Shown piece by piece: positions 11,030 to 22,366 of a DNA stretch of 64,000 nt. The position numbers and the translations under genes are program-made. Below the pieces are notes generated by a model. It had not been told where the DNA came from and searched no databases. It worked only from the letters and a program-made list of their open reading frames with translations. Origin of the DNA: Hanleya hanleyi (lineage: Eukaryota; Mollusca; Polyplacophora; Lepidopleurida; Hanleyidae); NCBI GenBank assembly GCA_036873755.1, contig JAVTVY010020308.1, forward strand, positions 1-64,000. Direction: 5' to 3'. Numbering within the stretch: position 1 is the first letter of the stretch; each line of letters begins with the position of its first letter.

Positions 11030-12624
11030 GACAGACTGACGCCCTGGCAGGAGAATAGTCTTGCTCCCCCACATGTGTCGTTTTAACACTGTCGTCTTAC
11101 AAGGAAAAATGGTCCGCATAATATTTTCAACAATAGCTGTTACATATACATGTTTCAATGGAAAGTGTCTTCTTTAGAAAAATTCATATACAAGTACATG
11201 CATGATTTCCCACAGGGAGACCTCCACCAATCAGGAAGATCGGTATATAACAACACTAAACATTGCTGTCACATGATTTAATCAAACTGTCGTTTTCAGA
11301 GTGTCGCTGTAGAAAATATACATATCTTATGAAGTGTCGTTTTTAACACTGTCGTCTTGGAACTGAGAATAGACCTGATAACATTTCCAACCCTCACTTT
11401 TAACAGTTCAATGAAACTGTCGTTTTTACAGTGTCGCTGTAGAAAGTTTGATCAACTGTATATAATAACACAGACCATTGCTGTCACATGATTTAATCAA
11501 AGTGTCGTTTTCAGAGTGTCGCTGTAGAAAATATACATATCTTATGAAGTGTCGTTTTAACACTGTCGTCATACAAGTGACAAATGCCCCTGGTAATATT
11601 TTCAACCATGCTTACAATATATAATTCAATGAAAGTGTCGTTTTAGTGTGTCGCTGTAGAAAATATACATATCTTATGAAGTGTCGTTTTAACACTGTTG
11701 TCATACAAGTGACAATGCCCCTGGTAATATTTTCAACCATGCTTACAATATATAATTCAATGAAAGTGTCGTTTTTAGTGTGTCGCTGTAGAAAATATAC
11801 ATATCTTATGAAGTGTCGTTTCCCAGACTGTCGCTCTGGCAGGAGAATATTCCTGCTCCCTCATATATGTCGTTTTAACACTGTCGTCTTGGAAGTGAGA
11901 ATAGACCTGGTAATATTTTCAACCATACTTACAATATTTAATTCAATGAAAGTGTTGTTTTCATAGTGTCGCTGTAGAAAATATATATATCTTATGAAGT
12001 GTCGTTTCCCAGACTGTCGCTCTGGCAGGACAATAGTCATGCTCCCAGACATGTGCCGTTTTAACACTGTCGTCTTACAAGGGACAATGGTCCACATAAT
12101 ATTTCCAATCATAGCTGTTGCATGTACATGTTTCAATGAAAAGTGTCATCTTTAGAAAAATTCACAAGTACATGTATCATTCACACACGGAGACCTCCAC
12201 CAGTCAGGAAGATCAGTATATAACAACACAGAGCATTGCTGTCACATGATTTAATGAAACTGTTGTTTCCAGTGTCTCGCTGTAGAAAATATACATATCT
12301 TATGAAGTGTCGTTTTAACACTGTCGTCATACAAGTGACAATGCCCCTGGTAATATTTTCAACCATGCTTACAACATATAATTCAATGAAAGTGTCGTTT
12401 TTAGTATGTCGCTGTAGAAAATATACGTATCTTATGAAGTGTCGTTTTAACACTGTCGTCATACAAGTAACAATGCCCCTGGTAATATTTTCAACCATGC
12501 TTACAATATCTAATTCAATGAAAGTGTCGTTTTTAGTGTGTCGCTGTAGAAAATATACATATCGTATGAAATGTCATTTCCCAGACTGTTGCTCTGGCAG
12601 GAGAATAGTTCTGCTCACCCATAT
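11030..12624 (+). repeat. Right array, ~131-bp unit (copy A)
   Basis: The unit contains tgtcgctgtagaaaatatac, atatcttatgaagtgtcg, ttttaacactgtcgtcatac and gcccctggtaatattttc. The spacing of tcgctgtaga is 132 bp (11651 to 11783). The reverse complement is the left-array unit. Long Cys/Arg-rich open frames on both strands (for example 12236-12679) follow from the repeat period, not from coding. Confidence 0.9.
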
Positions 12625-13287
12625 GATCATACAGCCATGCTTAGAAATATGGTCAGGGCCATTCTTACTTGTAAGATGACGACAGTCTAAAAACGACACT
12701 TTGAAAGCGATGTATATTTTTTAACTAATTAAAGCGACACTTCATCAGATATGTATGTTTCATAAAGCGACAGTCTATAAACGACATTATTTCTCTATGC
12801 TTTCCATGATGGCACAGTGTATGGGCACTCACATTAAATGGAATATAGCAGCTATACTCTCAAATATTTTGTCAGGCTTAATTTATATCCCAGATGACGA
12901 TACATGTACATTCCACCCACATTTACACTAAATGAAATAACATACTGTCAAATGGACTGTCAAAGCAGTTTTATTCCAGTATTAATATTTAATCTCACAA
13001 ATAACACACGTTCATCCTCCAGTGATAAAAAAAACATGTGTAGCGGCTTTCATAATCATCCACTGACAACTTAAGGAAACTTTGTATGTAAACATGTCCA
13101 TGTGCATTTCAGCTAAACCAAAAACTCTATTCTTACATTTTAACATTGGAGCACCCATACAATATCCCCTGAGGCAGTGCTCATTGCTGGCTGCAACCCT
13201 CTTACTTCATGGAATACTCCACTGCCATATTTTTTTTTATTTCAAAACACTAAACATTTTTGTATGCTTTCAAACCTGCATGCAGGT

Positions 13288-13650
13288 CTATTCCATTAAT
13301 AAAGTAACGTTAAGGCAGTAATGTACCTGTAGTTCAACATCAAAAAGGGTTATAATATGGAGTTCGCTTCCATCATGTGGGCAGTATATCTTCTCCTGTA
13401 TCCAAGAATACTGAGTCAAAGGATCCCAGAGCAATAATCGAGGTGTCAAATATTGCCAAAATCTGGGCTGCATTTCACCTCTCCAAACATTGCTGCCAGT
13501 CAAAATTATGCATGGCACTTTCATGCCGTCTGCATTTATTCTTTCAGAAATATAATCCCATATTTCTTTTCCAAGATCCTCCACAGATGTAAAATTTTTA
13601 GTCAAGGATGCAGTCAAAAGGAGGAGGACAAAAATCTTCAATTTAGCCAT
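13288..13650 (-). CDS. Uncharacterised 120-codon ORF (copy B paralogue)
   Basis: Same length and frame as 7130-7492. The differences are I13T, I17T, I26L, V63F and V106L; I see no synonymous change. The signal-like N-terminus, WDPL and CPHDGSEL motifs are intact. The overlapping upstream frame that is open in copy A (7485-7667) has a stop here, so that upstream frame is probably non-coding. It could be an element-borne gene or a chance open frame kept open only because the duplication is recent. Confidence 0.4.
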   Translation of the reverse strand: MAKLKIFVLLLLTASLTKNFTSVEDLGKEIWDYISERINADGMKVPCIILTGSNVWRGEMQPRFWQYLTPRLLLWDPLTQYSWIQEKIYCPHDGSELHIITLFDVELQVHYCLNVTLLME

Positions 13651-13971
13651 CTTGTCTGCCTATCAACTTCTATGTGTAAATGATGTGTCTATTCACGTTG
13701 TGTTTGCACATGTGAACTTCAATATGCCATATTTCTTCCAACCCTTTCAAAATGATGGACCGGTAAAAACAGAGGTATTGCACACCATCATCACCAATGT
13801 CTTCTGAAAAGAAGCAATAAAACATATGTACACAATTTCAGCTTTGCACTTTTCAACTGTAAATGAAGTTTCAACTTATTACTAACTTACAGAACCTGAA
13901 TGGCTTACATGTATCACATCAACTTAACTATACGTAGAAATCCAACAAACAGGAACATTATACACATGTTC

Positions 13972-16900
13972 CTCAAGTCGTGTGTCAAAGCGGTGTCGGG
14001 CAGAAATGTATGTGAAGTCAACTGTCAAAGCAGTGTTGGAGAGCAGTGAACGTGAAGTCTAGTGTCAAATTGGGATAGGACTTAGGGTTATGTATCATTA
14101 GTAACTTTTACATTCATGGTCATTTCAGCAATCGAAATCAAATAATTTCTCCACCAAAGTGTACCTCAGATGAAATGTTGAAACATACTGGGAGAATGAT
14201 GTGCTTCAACTTCAGTGTCAAAGCCAGTGTATGGAGGAATGTACATCAAGTTGACAGTTAAAGCAGTGTTAAGGAGGAATGTACATGTAAAGTGTCAGAG
14301 TGGTGTTAGTCAAGAAGGTATGTCAAATTGACTGTGAAAGCGGTGTTAGAAGGGAATGTACTTCAACTGAAGTGTCAAAGCGGTGTTGGGGAAAAATGTA
14401 TGTGAAAAGTGTGAAAGCGCTGTTAGGGAAGAAGGTACGTGAAGTCAGGAGTCAAACTGGTGTTAGGGAGCAATGTACATCAAGTCAATGTACATCAAGT
14501 CGAGTGTCAAAGCAGTGTTAGGGAGGAATGTACATGAAGTGGAGTGTCAAAGCAGTGTTAGGGAGGAATCAGGATAGGGGTTAGGGTCAGGTTCATTTCA
14601 GCTATCAAAATGAAATAAGTCGAGTGTCAAAGCAGTGTTAGGGAGGAATGTATGTGAAGTCCGCTGTCAAAGTGGGGTTAGGGAGGAATCAGGATGACAC
14701 TTCGGGTTAGGTACGTTTCGTAACTATCATGTTGAGAAAGGTACGTGAAGTCAAAGCGGAGTTAGGAAGGAATGTACGTGAAGTTGAGTGTCAAAGTGGT
14801 GTTAGGGAGGAATGTACGTGAAGTCGAGTGTCAAAGCAGGGTTAGGGAGGGTTGTATGTGAAGACGAATGTCAAATCGATGTTGGGGAGGAATGTACGTG
14901 TAGCCGAGTGTCAAAGCGGTGTTAGGGAGGACTGTACGTGAAGTCGAGTGTCAAAGCGGGTTAAGGACTTAGGGTTAGGTAACTTTCATAACTATCAAGT
15001 TCAGGTTTGTTTCAGCTATGAAAAAAATTATTTCTCCACCAAAGTCTGTAGTTTGTCAAATCGGGGTTAGGGAGGATTATACATGAATTCGAGTGTCAAA
15101 ACGGTGTTAGGGACAAATGTACGTGAAGTTGAGTGTCAAAGCGGTGTTATGGAGGAATGTACGTGAAGTCGAGTATCAAAGCAGGGTTAGGGAGGGTTGT
15201 ATGTGAAGACGAGTGTCAAAGCGGTGTTAGGGAGCAATGTACGTGTGGCCGAGTGTCAAAGCGGTGTTAGGGAGGAATGTATATGAAGTTGACTGTCAAA
15301 GTCGTGTTAGGGATGAATGTATGGGAAGTTGAGTGTGAAAGCGGTGTTAGGGACAAATGTACGTGAAGTCGAGCGTCAAAGCGGTGTTAGGGAGGAATGT
15401 ACGTGAAGACGAGTGTCAAAGCGGTGTTAGGGAGGAATGTACGTGTAGCCTAGAGTCAAAGCGGTGTTAGGGAGGACTGTACCTGAAGTCGAGTGTCAAA
15501 GCGGGTTTAGGACTTAGGGTTAGGTAACTTTCATAACTATCAAGTTCAGGTTCGTTTCAGCTATGAAAAAAATTATATCTCCACCAAAGTCTGTAGTTTG
15601 TCAAATCGGGGTTAGGGAGGAATATACATGAATTTGAGTGTCAAAGCGGTGTTAGGGACAAATGTATCTGAAGTTGAGTGTCAAAGCGGTGTTGGGGAGG
15701 AATGTTCGTGAAGTCGAGTGTCAAAGCAGGGTTAGAGAGGCTTGTATGTGAAGACGAGTGTCAAAGCGGTGTTAGGATTGGAATGTACGTGTAGCCGAGT
15801 GTCAAAGCGGTGTTAGGGAGGACTGTACGTGAAGTCGAGTGTCAAAGCGGGTTTAGGACTTAGGGTTAGGTAACTTTCATACTATCAAGTTCAGGTTCGT
15901 TTCAGCTATAAAAACTTATTTCTCCACCGAACTCTGTAGTTTGTCAAATCGGGGTTAGGGAGGAATGTATGTGAATTCGAGTGTCGAAGCGGTGTTAGGG
16001 AGGAATGTATATGAAGTTGACTGTCAAAGTCGTGTTAGGGATGAATGTATGGGAAGTTGAGTGTGAAAGCGGTGTTAGGGACAGATGTATGTGAAGTCGA
16101 GTGTCAAAGCAGTGTTAGGAAGGAATGTACGTGAAGTCGAGTGTCAAAGCAGGGTTAGGGAGGCTTGTATGTGAAGACGAGTGTCAAAGCGGTGTTAGGG
16201 AGGAATGTACGTGTAGCCGAGTGTCAAAGCGGTGTTAGGGAGGATTGTACCTGAAGTCGAGTGTCAAAGCGGGTTTAGGACTTAGGGTTAGGTAACTTTC
16301 ATACTATCAAGTTCAGGTTCGTTTCAGCTATAAAAAAAATTATTTCTCCACCAAAGTGTAGTTTCTCTAGTCGGGGTTAGGGAGGAATGTATGTGAATTC
16401 GAGTGTCAAAGCGGAGTTGGGGACAAATGTACTTGAAGTTGAGTGTCAAAGTGGTGTTAGGGAGGACTGTACATGAAGTCGAGTGTCAAAGCGGGTTTAG
16501 AACTTAGGGTTAGGTAACTTTCATACTATCAAGTTCAGGTTCGTTTCAGCTATAAAAAACTTATTTCTCCACCGAACTCTGTAGTTTGTCAAATCGGGTT
16601 AGGGAGGAATGTATGTGAATTCGAGTGTCAAAGCGGTGTTAGGGAGGAATGTATATGAAGTTGACTGTCAAAGTCGTGTTAGGGATGAATGTATGGGAAG
16701 TTGAATGTCAAAGCGGTGTTAGGGACAGATGTACGTGAAGTCGAGTGTCCAAGCGGGTTTAGGACTTCGGGTTAGGTAACTTTCATACTATCAAGTTCAG
16801 GTTCGTTTCAGCTATAAAAAATATATTTCTCCACCAAAGTCTGTAGTTTGTCTAGTCGGGGTTAGGGAGGTATGTATGTGAATTCGAGTGTCAAAGCGGA

Positions 16901-16990
16901 GTTGGGGACAAATGTACTTGAAGTGGAGTGTCAAAGTGGTGTTAGGGAGGAATGTACGTGAAGTCGAGTGTCAAAGCAGGGTTAGGGAGG
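13972..16990 (+). repeat. Minisatellite, 40-bp unit with TTAGGG (copy B)
   Basis: Same unit, spacers and order as copy A, with whole-unit gains and losses (for example a unit present near 9415 is missing here) and no MITE. Unit turnover since duplication is therefore visible. Confidence 0.92.
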
Positions 16991-19507
16991 GCAAATAGTT
17001 TGACAGACTGACGCCCTGGCAGGAGAATAGTCTTGCTCCCCCACATGTGTCGTTTTAACGCTGTCGTCTTACGAGGAAAAATGGTCCGCATAATATTTTC
17101 AACAATAGCTGTTACATGTACATGTTTCAATGAAAAGTGTCTTCTTTAGAAAAATTCATATACAAGTACATGCATGATTTCCCACAGGGAGACCTCCACC
17201 AATCAGGAAGATCGGTATATAACAACACTAAACATTGCTGTCACATGATTTAATCAAACTGTCGTTTTCAGAGTGTCGCTGTAGAAAATATACATATCTT
17301 ATGAAGTGTCGTTTTTAACACTGTCGTCTTGGAAGTGAGAATAGACCTGATAACATTTCCAGCCCTCACTTTTAACAGTTCAATGAAACTGTCGTTTTTA
17401 CAGTGTCGCTGTAGAAAGTCTGATCAACTGTATATAATAACACAGACCATTGCTGTCACATGATTTAATCAAAGTGTCGTTTTCAGAGTGTCGCTGTAGA
17501 AAATATACATATCTTATGAAGTGTCGTTTTAACACTGTCGTCATACAAGTGACAAATGCCCCTGGTAATATTTTCAACCATGCTTACAATATATAATTCA
17601 ATGAAATTGTCGTTTTAGTGTGTCGCTGTAGAAAATATACATATCTTATGAAGTGTCGTTTTAACACTGTCGTCATACAAGTGACAATGCCCCTGGTAAT
17701 ATTTTCAACCATGCTTACAATATATAATCCAATGAAAGTGTCGTTTTTAGTGTGTCGCTGTAGAAAATATACATATCTTATGAAGTGTCGTTTCCCAGAC
17801 TGTCGCTCTGGCAGGAGAATATTCCTGCTTCCTCATATATGTCGTGTTAACACTGTCGTCTTGGAAGTGAGAATAGACCTGGTAATATTTTCAACCATAC
17901 TTACAATATTTAATTCAATGAAAGTGTTGTTTTCATAGTGTCGCTGTAGAAAATATATATATCTTATGAAGTGTCGTTTCCCAGACTGTCGCTCTGGCAG
18001 GACAATAGTCCTGCTCCCAGACATGTGCCGTTTTAACACTGTCGTCTTACAAGGGACAATGGTCCACATAATATTTCCAATCATAGCTGTTGCATGTACA
18101 TGTTTCAATGAAAAGTGTCATCTTTAGAAAATTCACAAGTACATGTATCATTCACACAGGGAGACCTCCACCAGTCAGGAAGATCAGTATATAACAACAC
18201 AGAGCATTGCTGTCACATGATTTAATCAAACTGTTGTTTCCAGTGTCTCGCTGTAGAAAATATACATATCTTATGAAGTGTCGTTTTAACACTGTCGTCA
18301 TACAAGTGACAATGCCCCTGATAATATTTTCAACCATGCTTACAACATATAATTCAATGAAAGTGTCGTTTTTAGTATGTCGCTGTAGAAAATATACATA
18401 TCTTATGAAGTGTCGTTTTAACACTGTCGTCATACAAGTAACAATGGCCCTGGTAATATTTTCAACCATGCTTACAATATCTAATTCAATGAAAGTGTCG
18501 TTTTTAGTGTGTCGCTGTAGAAAATATACATATCGTATGAAATGTCATTTCCCAGACTGTTGCTCTGGCAGGAGAATAGTTCTGCTCACCCATATGTGTC
18601 GTTTTAACACTGTCGTCTTAATAGGGAGAATGGTGCGATTAATATTTCCAACCATAGCTGTTACATGTACATGTTTCAATGAAAAGTCTCGTCTTTAGAA
18701 AAACCCACATACATGTACATGTATGATTTCACACAGGGAGACCTCCACCAATCAGGAAGATCGGTATATAACAACACAGGTATATAACAACACAGAGCAT
18801 TGCTGTCACATGATTTAATCAAAGTGTCGTTTTCAGAGTGTCGCTGTAGAAAATATACATATCTTATGAAGTGTCATTTTGACACTGTCGTCTTGGAACT
18901 GAGAATAGACCGATAACATTTTCAACCCTCACTGTTAACGGTTCAATGAAACTGTCGTTTTTACAGTGTCGCTGTAGAAAGTTTGATCAACTGTATATAA
19001 TAACACAGACCATTGCTGTCACATGATTTAATCAAAGTGTCGTTTTCAGAGTGTCGCTGTAGAAAATATACATATCTTATGAAGTGTCGTTTTAACACTG
19101 TCGTCATACAAGTAACAATGCCCCTGGTAATATTTTCAAACATGCTTACAATATATAATTCAATGAAAGTGTCGTTTTAGTGTGTCGCTGTAGGAAATAT
19201 ACATATCTTATGAAGTGTCGTTTTAACACTGTCGTCGTACAAGTGACAATGCCCCTGGTAATATTTTCAACCATGCGTACAATATATAACTCAATGAAAG
19301 TGTCGTTTTTAGTGTGTCGCTGTAGAAAATATACATATCTTATGAAGTGTCGTTTTAACACTGTCGTCTTACAAGGGACAATGGACCTGATAATATTTCC
19401 AACCATAGCTGTTACATGTACATGTTTCAATATAATGTATGATCCCACGCAGGGAGACCTGGAGCCACCAGTCACGAAAATCCACTGTATATAATAACAC
19501 AGAGAAT
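16991..19507 (+). repeat. Right array of copy B and right subterminal array
   Basis: 16991-18597 parallels 11030-12624. From 18598 more ~131-bp units of the same family run to the right terminal repeat. A short tandem slip (ggtatataacaacaca twice) lies at 18769-18797. No gene. Confidence 0.88.
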
Positions 19508-19531
19508 TCTCGTGCTCCCTTACATGGAGTA
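19508..19531 (-). repeat. Right 24-bp terminal inverted repeat
   Basis: This is the inverted match of 5-28. Degenerate versions of the same end (gaatagtc.tgctccc..catgtgtcg) recur inside the arrays near 11060, 12010, 17020 and 18000, so the terminus is itself a member of the internal repeat family. Confidence 0.7.
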
Positions 19532-20594
19532 ACAACCGAATATTTGATCCACCAATGAGTCAGTCGCTGATGGTAAGATGGCTATTCATTGCTTGTCCTC
19601 AGATCTCCGTGAGTCTGGGGGCAAGGCACGAGTCTATTGTATCAAGGGGTTTCTTTATCTCCGTTCACCGGAAGTCATCCGATATATCCACAGTGACTTG
19701 GGTAGCAGGGGGTGTCTTCGTCGATAGGTCACTGTGGATATGTCCCACAAAAACCGACATTTACGCTATATTTTTCGTCTACCTATACATTTTGGCTCTC
19801 CTATCTTTTAACATGCGGTATTTGCACTTATCTCTACAGCCAGATATCGGCATGGTGAAGGACCCATTTTGTTTTGGCTAATTTCAATCAGTAATAAGAT
19901 CGCATGTTGAGTGCGCATGTTTGACTGAACATAGAAATAACATTGAAATCCTCGTTATGTCTTAGATTCTCTCATTCATACGAAAAACGATTTATGCAAA
20001 ACATTGTCAAAGTTTATGATTTTTTATATGTAATTACTCCTTCTTCAAGTGCGGTATAAGACATTTAATATAAGACAGTTAGTTAATAGTGGGCTTTACA
20101 CCATTAACTCATTTGCGTGTGAAATGTAAAGAAAACCCTTTTAAATTATTCCATTTTAGATTTTAGTATTTACCTTTATTTTGTTTAAAAAAAAGTCAAA
20201 TTCCAATTCTAATTCTGGATATTTTCCCTTAGATGTGGATATTTTCCCGTTTTAGTACTGAATAAGTAACAGACTTTTGTAGCAGTTTCTTTCCCCATTT
20301 TCCTATGCTTTCATACCTGTTCCATTCAGAAGCCATACAGAGGTATACGATGAGCAAATGGTATAGTCCAAATCAATATTTAATGGTGTCCTAGTTTTGA
20401 AAATATAGCATTTCGAAGTAGTAGCTTGCTGATTTTATGAATTTCCTTAATTTAATTAATTATATAAGTCTGACACACGTATAAACACAATGGTGAACGG
20501 AGTCGACCTGTTGGTATACCGGATATACAATTATCAAACGATACAGGGAAACCAATGAGTCACTAGACATGCTAGACAACAACTGTTTACATAG
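19532..20594. other. No gene seen; flank of the giant element
   Basis: AT-rich, with no recognisable repeat or protein. A small hairpin pairs 19681-19698 with 19727-19744 (ccacagtgact / ggtcactgtgg). The 108-codon frame at 19555-19881 has no family features. Confidence 0.5.
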
Positions 20595-20650
20595 TGACGT
20601 CATGGTCGTGTGAGATAAGCACGCGACCGGATGCATTAGTCTATATAATA
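20595..20650 (+). promoter_or_regulatory. Candidate core promoter: CRE plus TATA box
   Basis: TGACGTCA at 20595-20602 (a perfect cAMP-response element) is followed by CTATATAATA at 20641-20650, with GC-richer sequence than the surroundings. A start would fall near 20672-20680. The downstream leader has two tiny upstream ORFs and a GTGAGT donor. It could drive a non-coding first exon of the ABCA gene ~19.5 kb away, whose first coding exon starts with an acceptor and UTR, or an unrelated transcript. Confidence 0.4.
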
Positions 20651-20675
20651 TTACGACACAGGTGGCTGAGTTTAA

Positions 20676-20816
20676 GAAGCAACACTACCCTTCACCGTCT
20701 GTTTCATCCGCGCGTCTTCTCGTTCAGCTGTATTCTAATGTCAAGGTCGATTCGTTAAACGTACAATGGAAATCCACTGGTAGTCGGTATTACATGTATC
20801 AACGAGACGCGGGCCA
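20676..20816 (+). other. Possible 5' non-coding exon
   Basis: It lies ~25 bp after the TATA-like box and ends at cca|GTGAGT (donor at 20817). It contains ATG TCA...TAA and ATG GAA...TAG minimal ORFs and no long frame, as in a leader exon. The start is approximate. Linkage to the acceptor at 40175 is speculative. Confidence 0.25.
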
Positions 20817-21187
20817 GTGAGTTACATATATCGGGGCAACACAATACAAATAAACCACCAGGTAGGTTCAATTAATTCGAGGGTTCGTAATACAAATTGA
20901 TTTACATTTATAGAGGTTTCAGGGTGTGGCTGTCATTTTCCGTACATGATATATATACAAAGGGGGGGTAAGCGATCGTGTGAACGTCAAAAAAATATCT
21001 CTAGTACGGAGAAAAAAGAAAAAAATAATCCAAATACGAAGAACGAAGAAAAAACAATTGTGAAGAACTCAAGTGTGTCTTTATTAGCTACCACGCTGTT
21101 GTTGTTAATGTCAGTACATGCAGAGGAGTAAACATCGGAAAACGTTGGCAATTGTCCACAGTTGTTGACAACATATTTCATTATATA
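20817..21187. other. No gene seen; A-rich stretch
   Basis: Contains GGGGGGG and an A-rich GAAAAAAG stretch near 21000-21060. The 61-74 codon frames on both strands are compositional. Confidence 0.4.
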
Positions 21188-21192
21188 CTCCA

Positions 21193-22361
21193 CAAGGGCG
21201 GATCCAGCCAAAATTCATAGGGGGAGGGGTCGACTATCACAGCCCAACAGGCGAGGGTCCAGGGGCCGCCTAGGCCCCGGAAGCTCCGGGGTCCTACATC
21301 GCCGGAGATGCGTTCTGAGCGTTTCCCCGGAAATAAAACTGATCATAATGTATGCAGATTTATGGTTTTATTTTCACGATTTTTTCGCAACTATAAGCAA
21401 GCTTCGATATTTGAAAAATCGCACCTCATGATTGCATCCATTTGACTTTCTAGTTATATTTAAAGCATACAAAGGAAACAAAGATGCCTACCGATACGGT
21501 TCATTCACAAAAAGATAAAACAAGGAAATCCTCATAGCCCAACAGGTGAGGGTCCAGGGGCCGCCTAGGCCCCGGAAGCTCCGAATTCCTAGATCTCCGG
21601 AGATGCGTTCTAAGCATTTTCCAGGAAATAAATTCGAACATGATGTATGCAGATTTATGGTTCTATTTTCATGTTTGTTTCTCATTTATAAGCATGCATC
21701 GATATTGAAAAAAAAAACATACTTCATGCCCGAATCCATTTGACTTTCTAATTATATTTAACAGATAAAAAAAACGATGACTTTTACATCATGGAACAGT
21801 AGAACCAATATGATACCGATTCATTTACACAAAGCTAAAATAAGCGATACTCACAGCCTGACAGGCGAGTGTCCAGGGGCCGCTTAGGCCCCGGAAGCTC
21901 CGGGGTTCCAGGTTGAGGGAGATGCGTTTTACGCGTTTTCCCGGAAATAAATCTGAACACAATGTAGGTAGATTTATTGTTCTATTTTCACATTTGTTTC
22001 GCATAAACAAGCACCGATATTGAAGAACATGCGTGACAACTTTTGACTTCCTGGTTTAACACAAACAAAACACTACACGTGGTGCGCTCGCGGCGATAAT
22101 ATCTGATTTTAGATACATATTGAAACTCCAACTTAAATAGTACACTCACAAACTACATGAATAGATGATGGTCTGTTTAATACACTTATAGATACTCTAA
22201 TTACATAATCCACATTCAGTTAATTTACATATCATTTCAAGACATTATTTCTACATGGAATCTCAGGGTTCGCTAATCCTCCAAAAAAATATATTTTTTT
22301 TTGAGGTTTCATGGGAGGGGGAAAGGGTCCGGAACCCCCACCCCCCGTAGATCCGCCCTTG
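21193..22361. mobile_element. 1.17-kb non-autonomous DNA element with 5-bp target duplication
   Basis: Inverted ends CAAGGGCGGATCCA / TAGATCCGCCCTTG are flanked by CTCCA on both sides (21188-21192, 22362-22366). Inside, a ~300-bp block with aggggccgcctaggccccgg and ggagatgcgttc recurs three times (from about 21237, 21536 and 21855). G-rich subterminal tracts lie at both ends. No transposase. A hAT-like 5-bp-duplication family is plausible. Confidence 0.85.
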
Positions 22362-22366
22362 CTCCA

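Larger units (their letters stand above)
976..12624. repeat. Tandem duplication, copy A (carries two later insertions)
   Basis: From atcatacagccatgc (about 976) to gctcacccatatg (about 12624), the order is left-array piece, minus-strand ORF, minisatellite, right array. It matches copy B at roughly 98% by eye over ~6 kb. The offset is 6158 bp at the ORF and 5960 bp after the MITE. The LTR retrotransposon and MITE are present here and absent from B, so both arrived after duplication or were absent from the template. Confidence 0.85.
12626..18597. repeat. Tandem duplication, copy B
   Basis: It repeats copy A starting at atcatacagccatgc. The junction at ~12625 joins catatg of one unit directly to atcatac of the next. 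At the corresponding end of copy B (18597) catatg runs on into tgtcgttttaacactg, showing the ancestral continuation. B lacks the LTR retrotransposon and MITE and so provides their empty sites. Confidence 0.85.
5..19531. mobile_element. Giant composite element bounded by 24-bp terminal inverted repeats
   Basis: Positions 5-28 and 19508-19531 are perfect inverted copies of each other (24 bp). The core CTCCATGTAAGGGAGCACGA reads inward from both ends, and both ends are bordered by TA. Inside the ends, the left array (29-1042) and the right array (18598-19507) carry the same CGACAC/CGACAGTG-rich repeats in opposite orientation, as expected for subterminal repeats of one large DNA element. The core is a ~6-kb tandem duplication plus later insertions. 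No transposase is recognisable, so if it is a transposon it is non-autonomous. TA flanks would suit a Tc1/mariner-type target, but that is inference. The alternative is a satellite-rich region that happens to end in inverted copies of its own unit. Confidence 0.5.

Noticed and set aside
12236..12679. 147-codon Cys-rich protein (and similar 106, 163, 104 and 129-codon frames)
   Set aside because: The frames follow from the 131-132-bp array period, exist on both strands and end in array decay. No start context or family.
5..19531. Maverick/Polinton or Helitron identity for the giant element
   Set aside because: There is no polymerase, integrase, capsid or Rep/helicase frame. The ends are not AG..., and no TC...CTRR with a terminal hairpin is seen.
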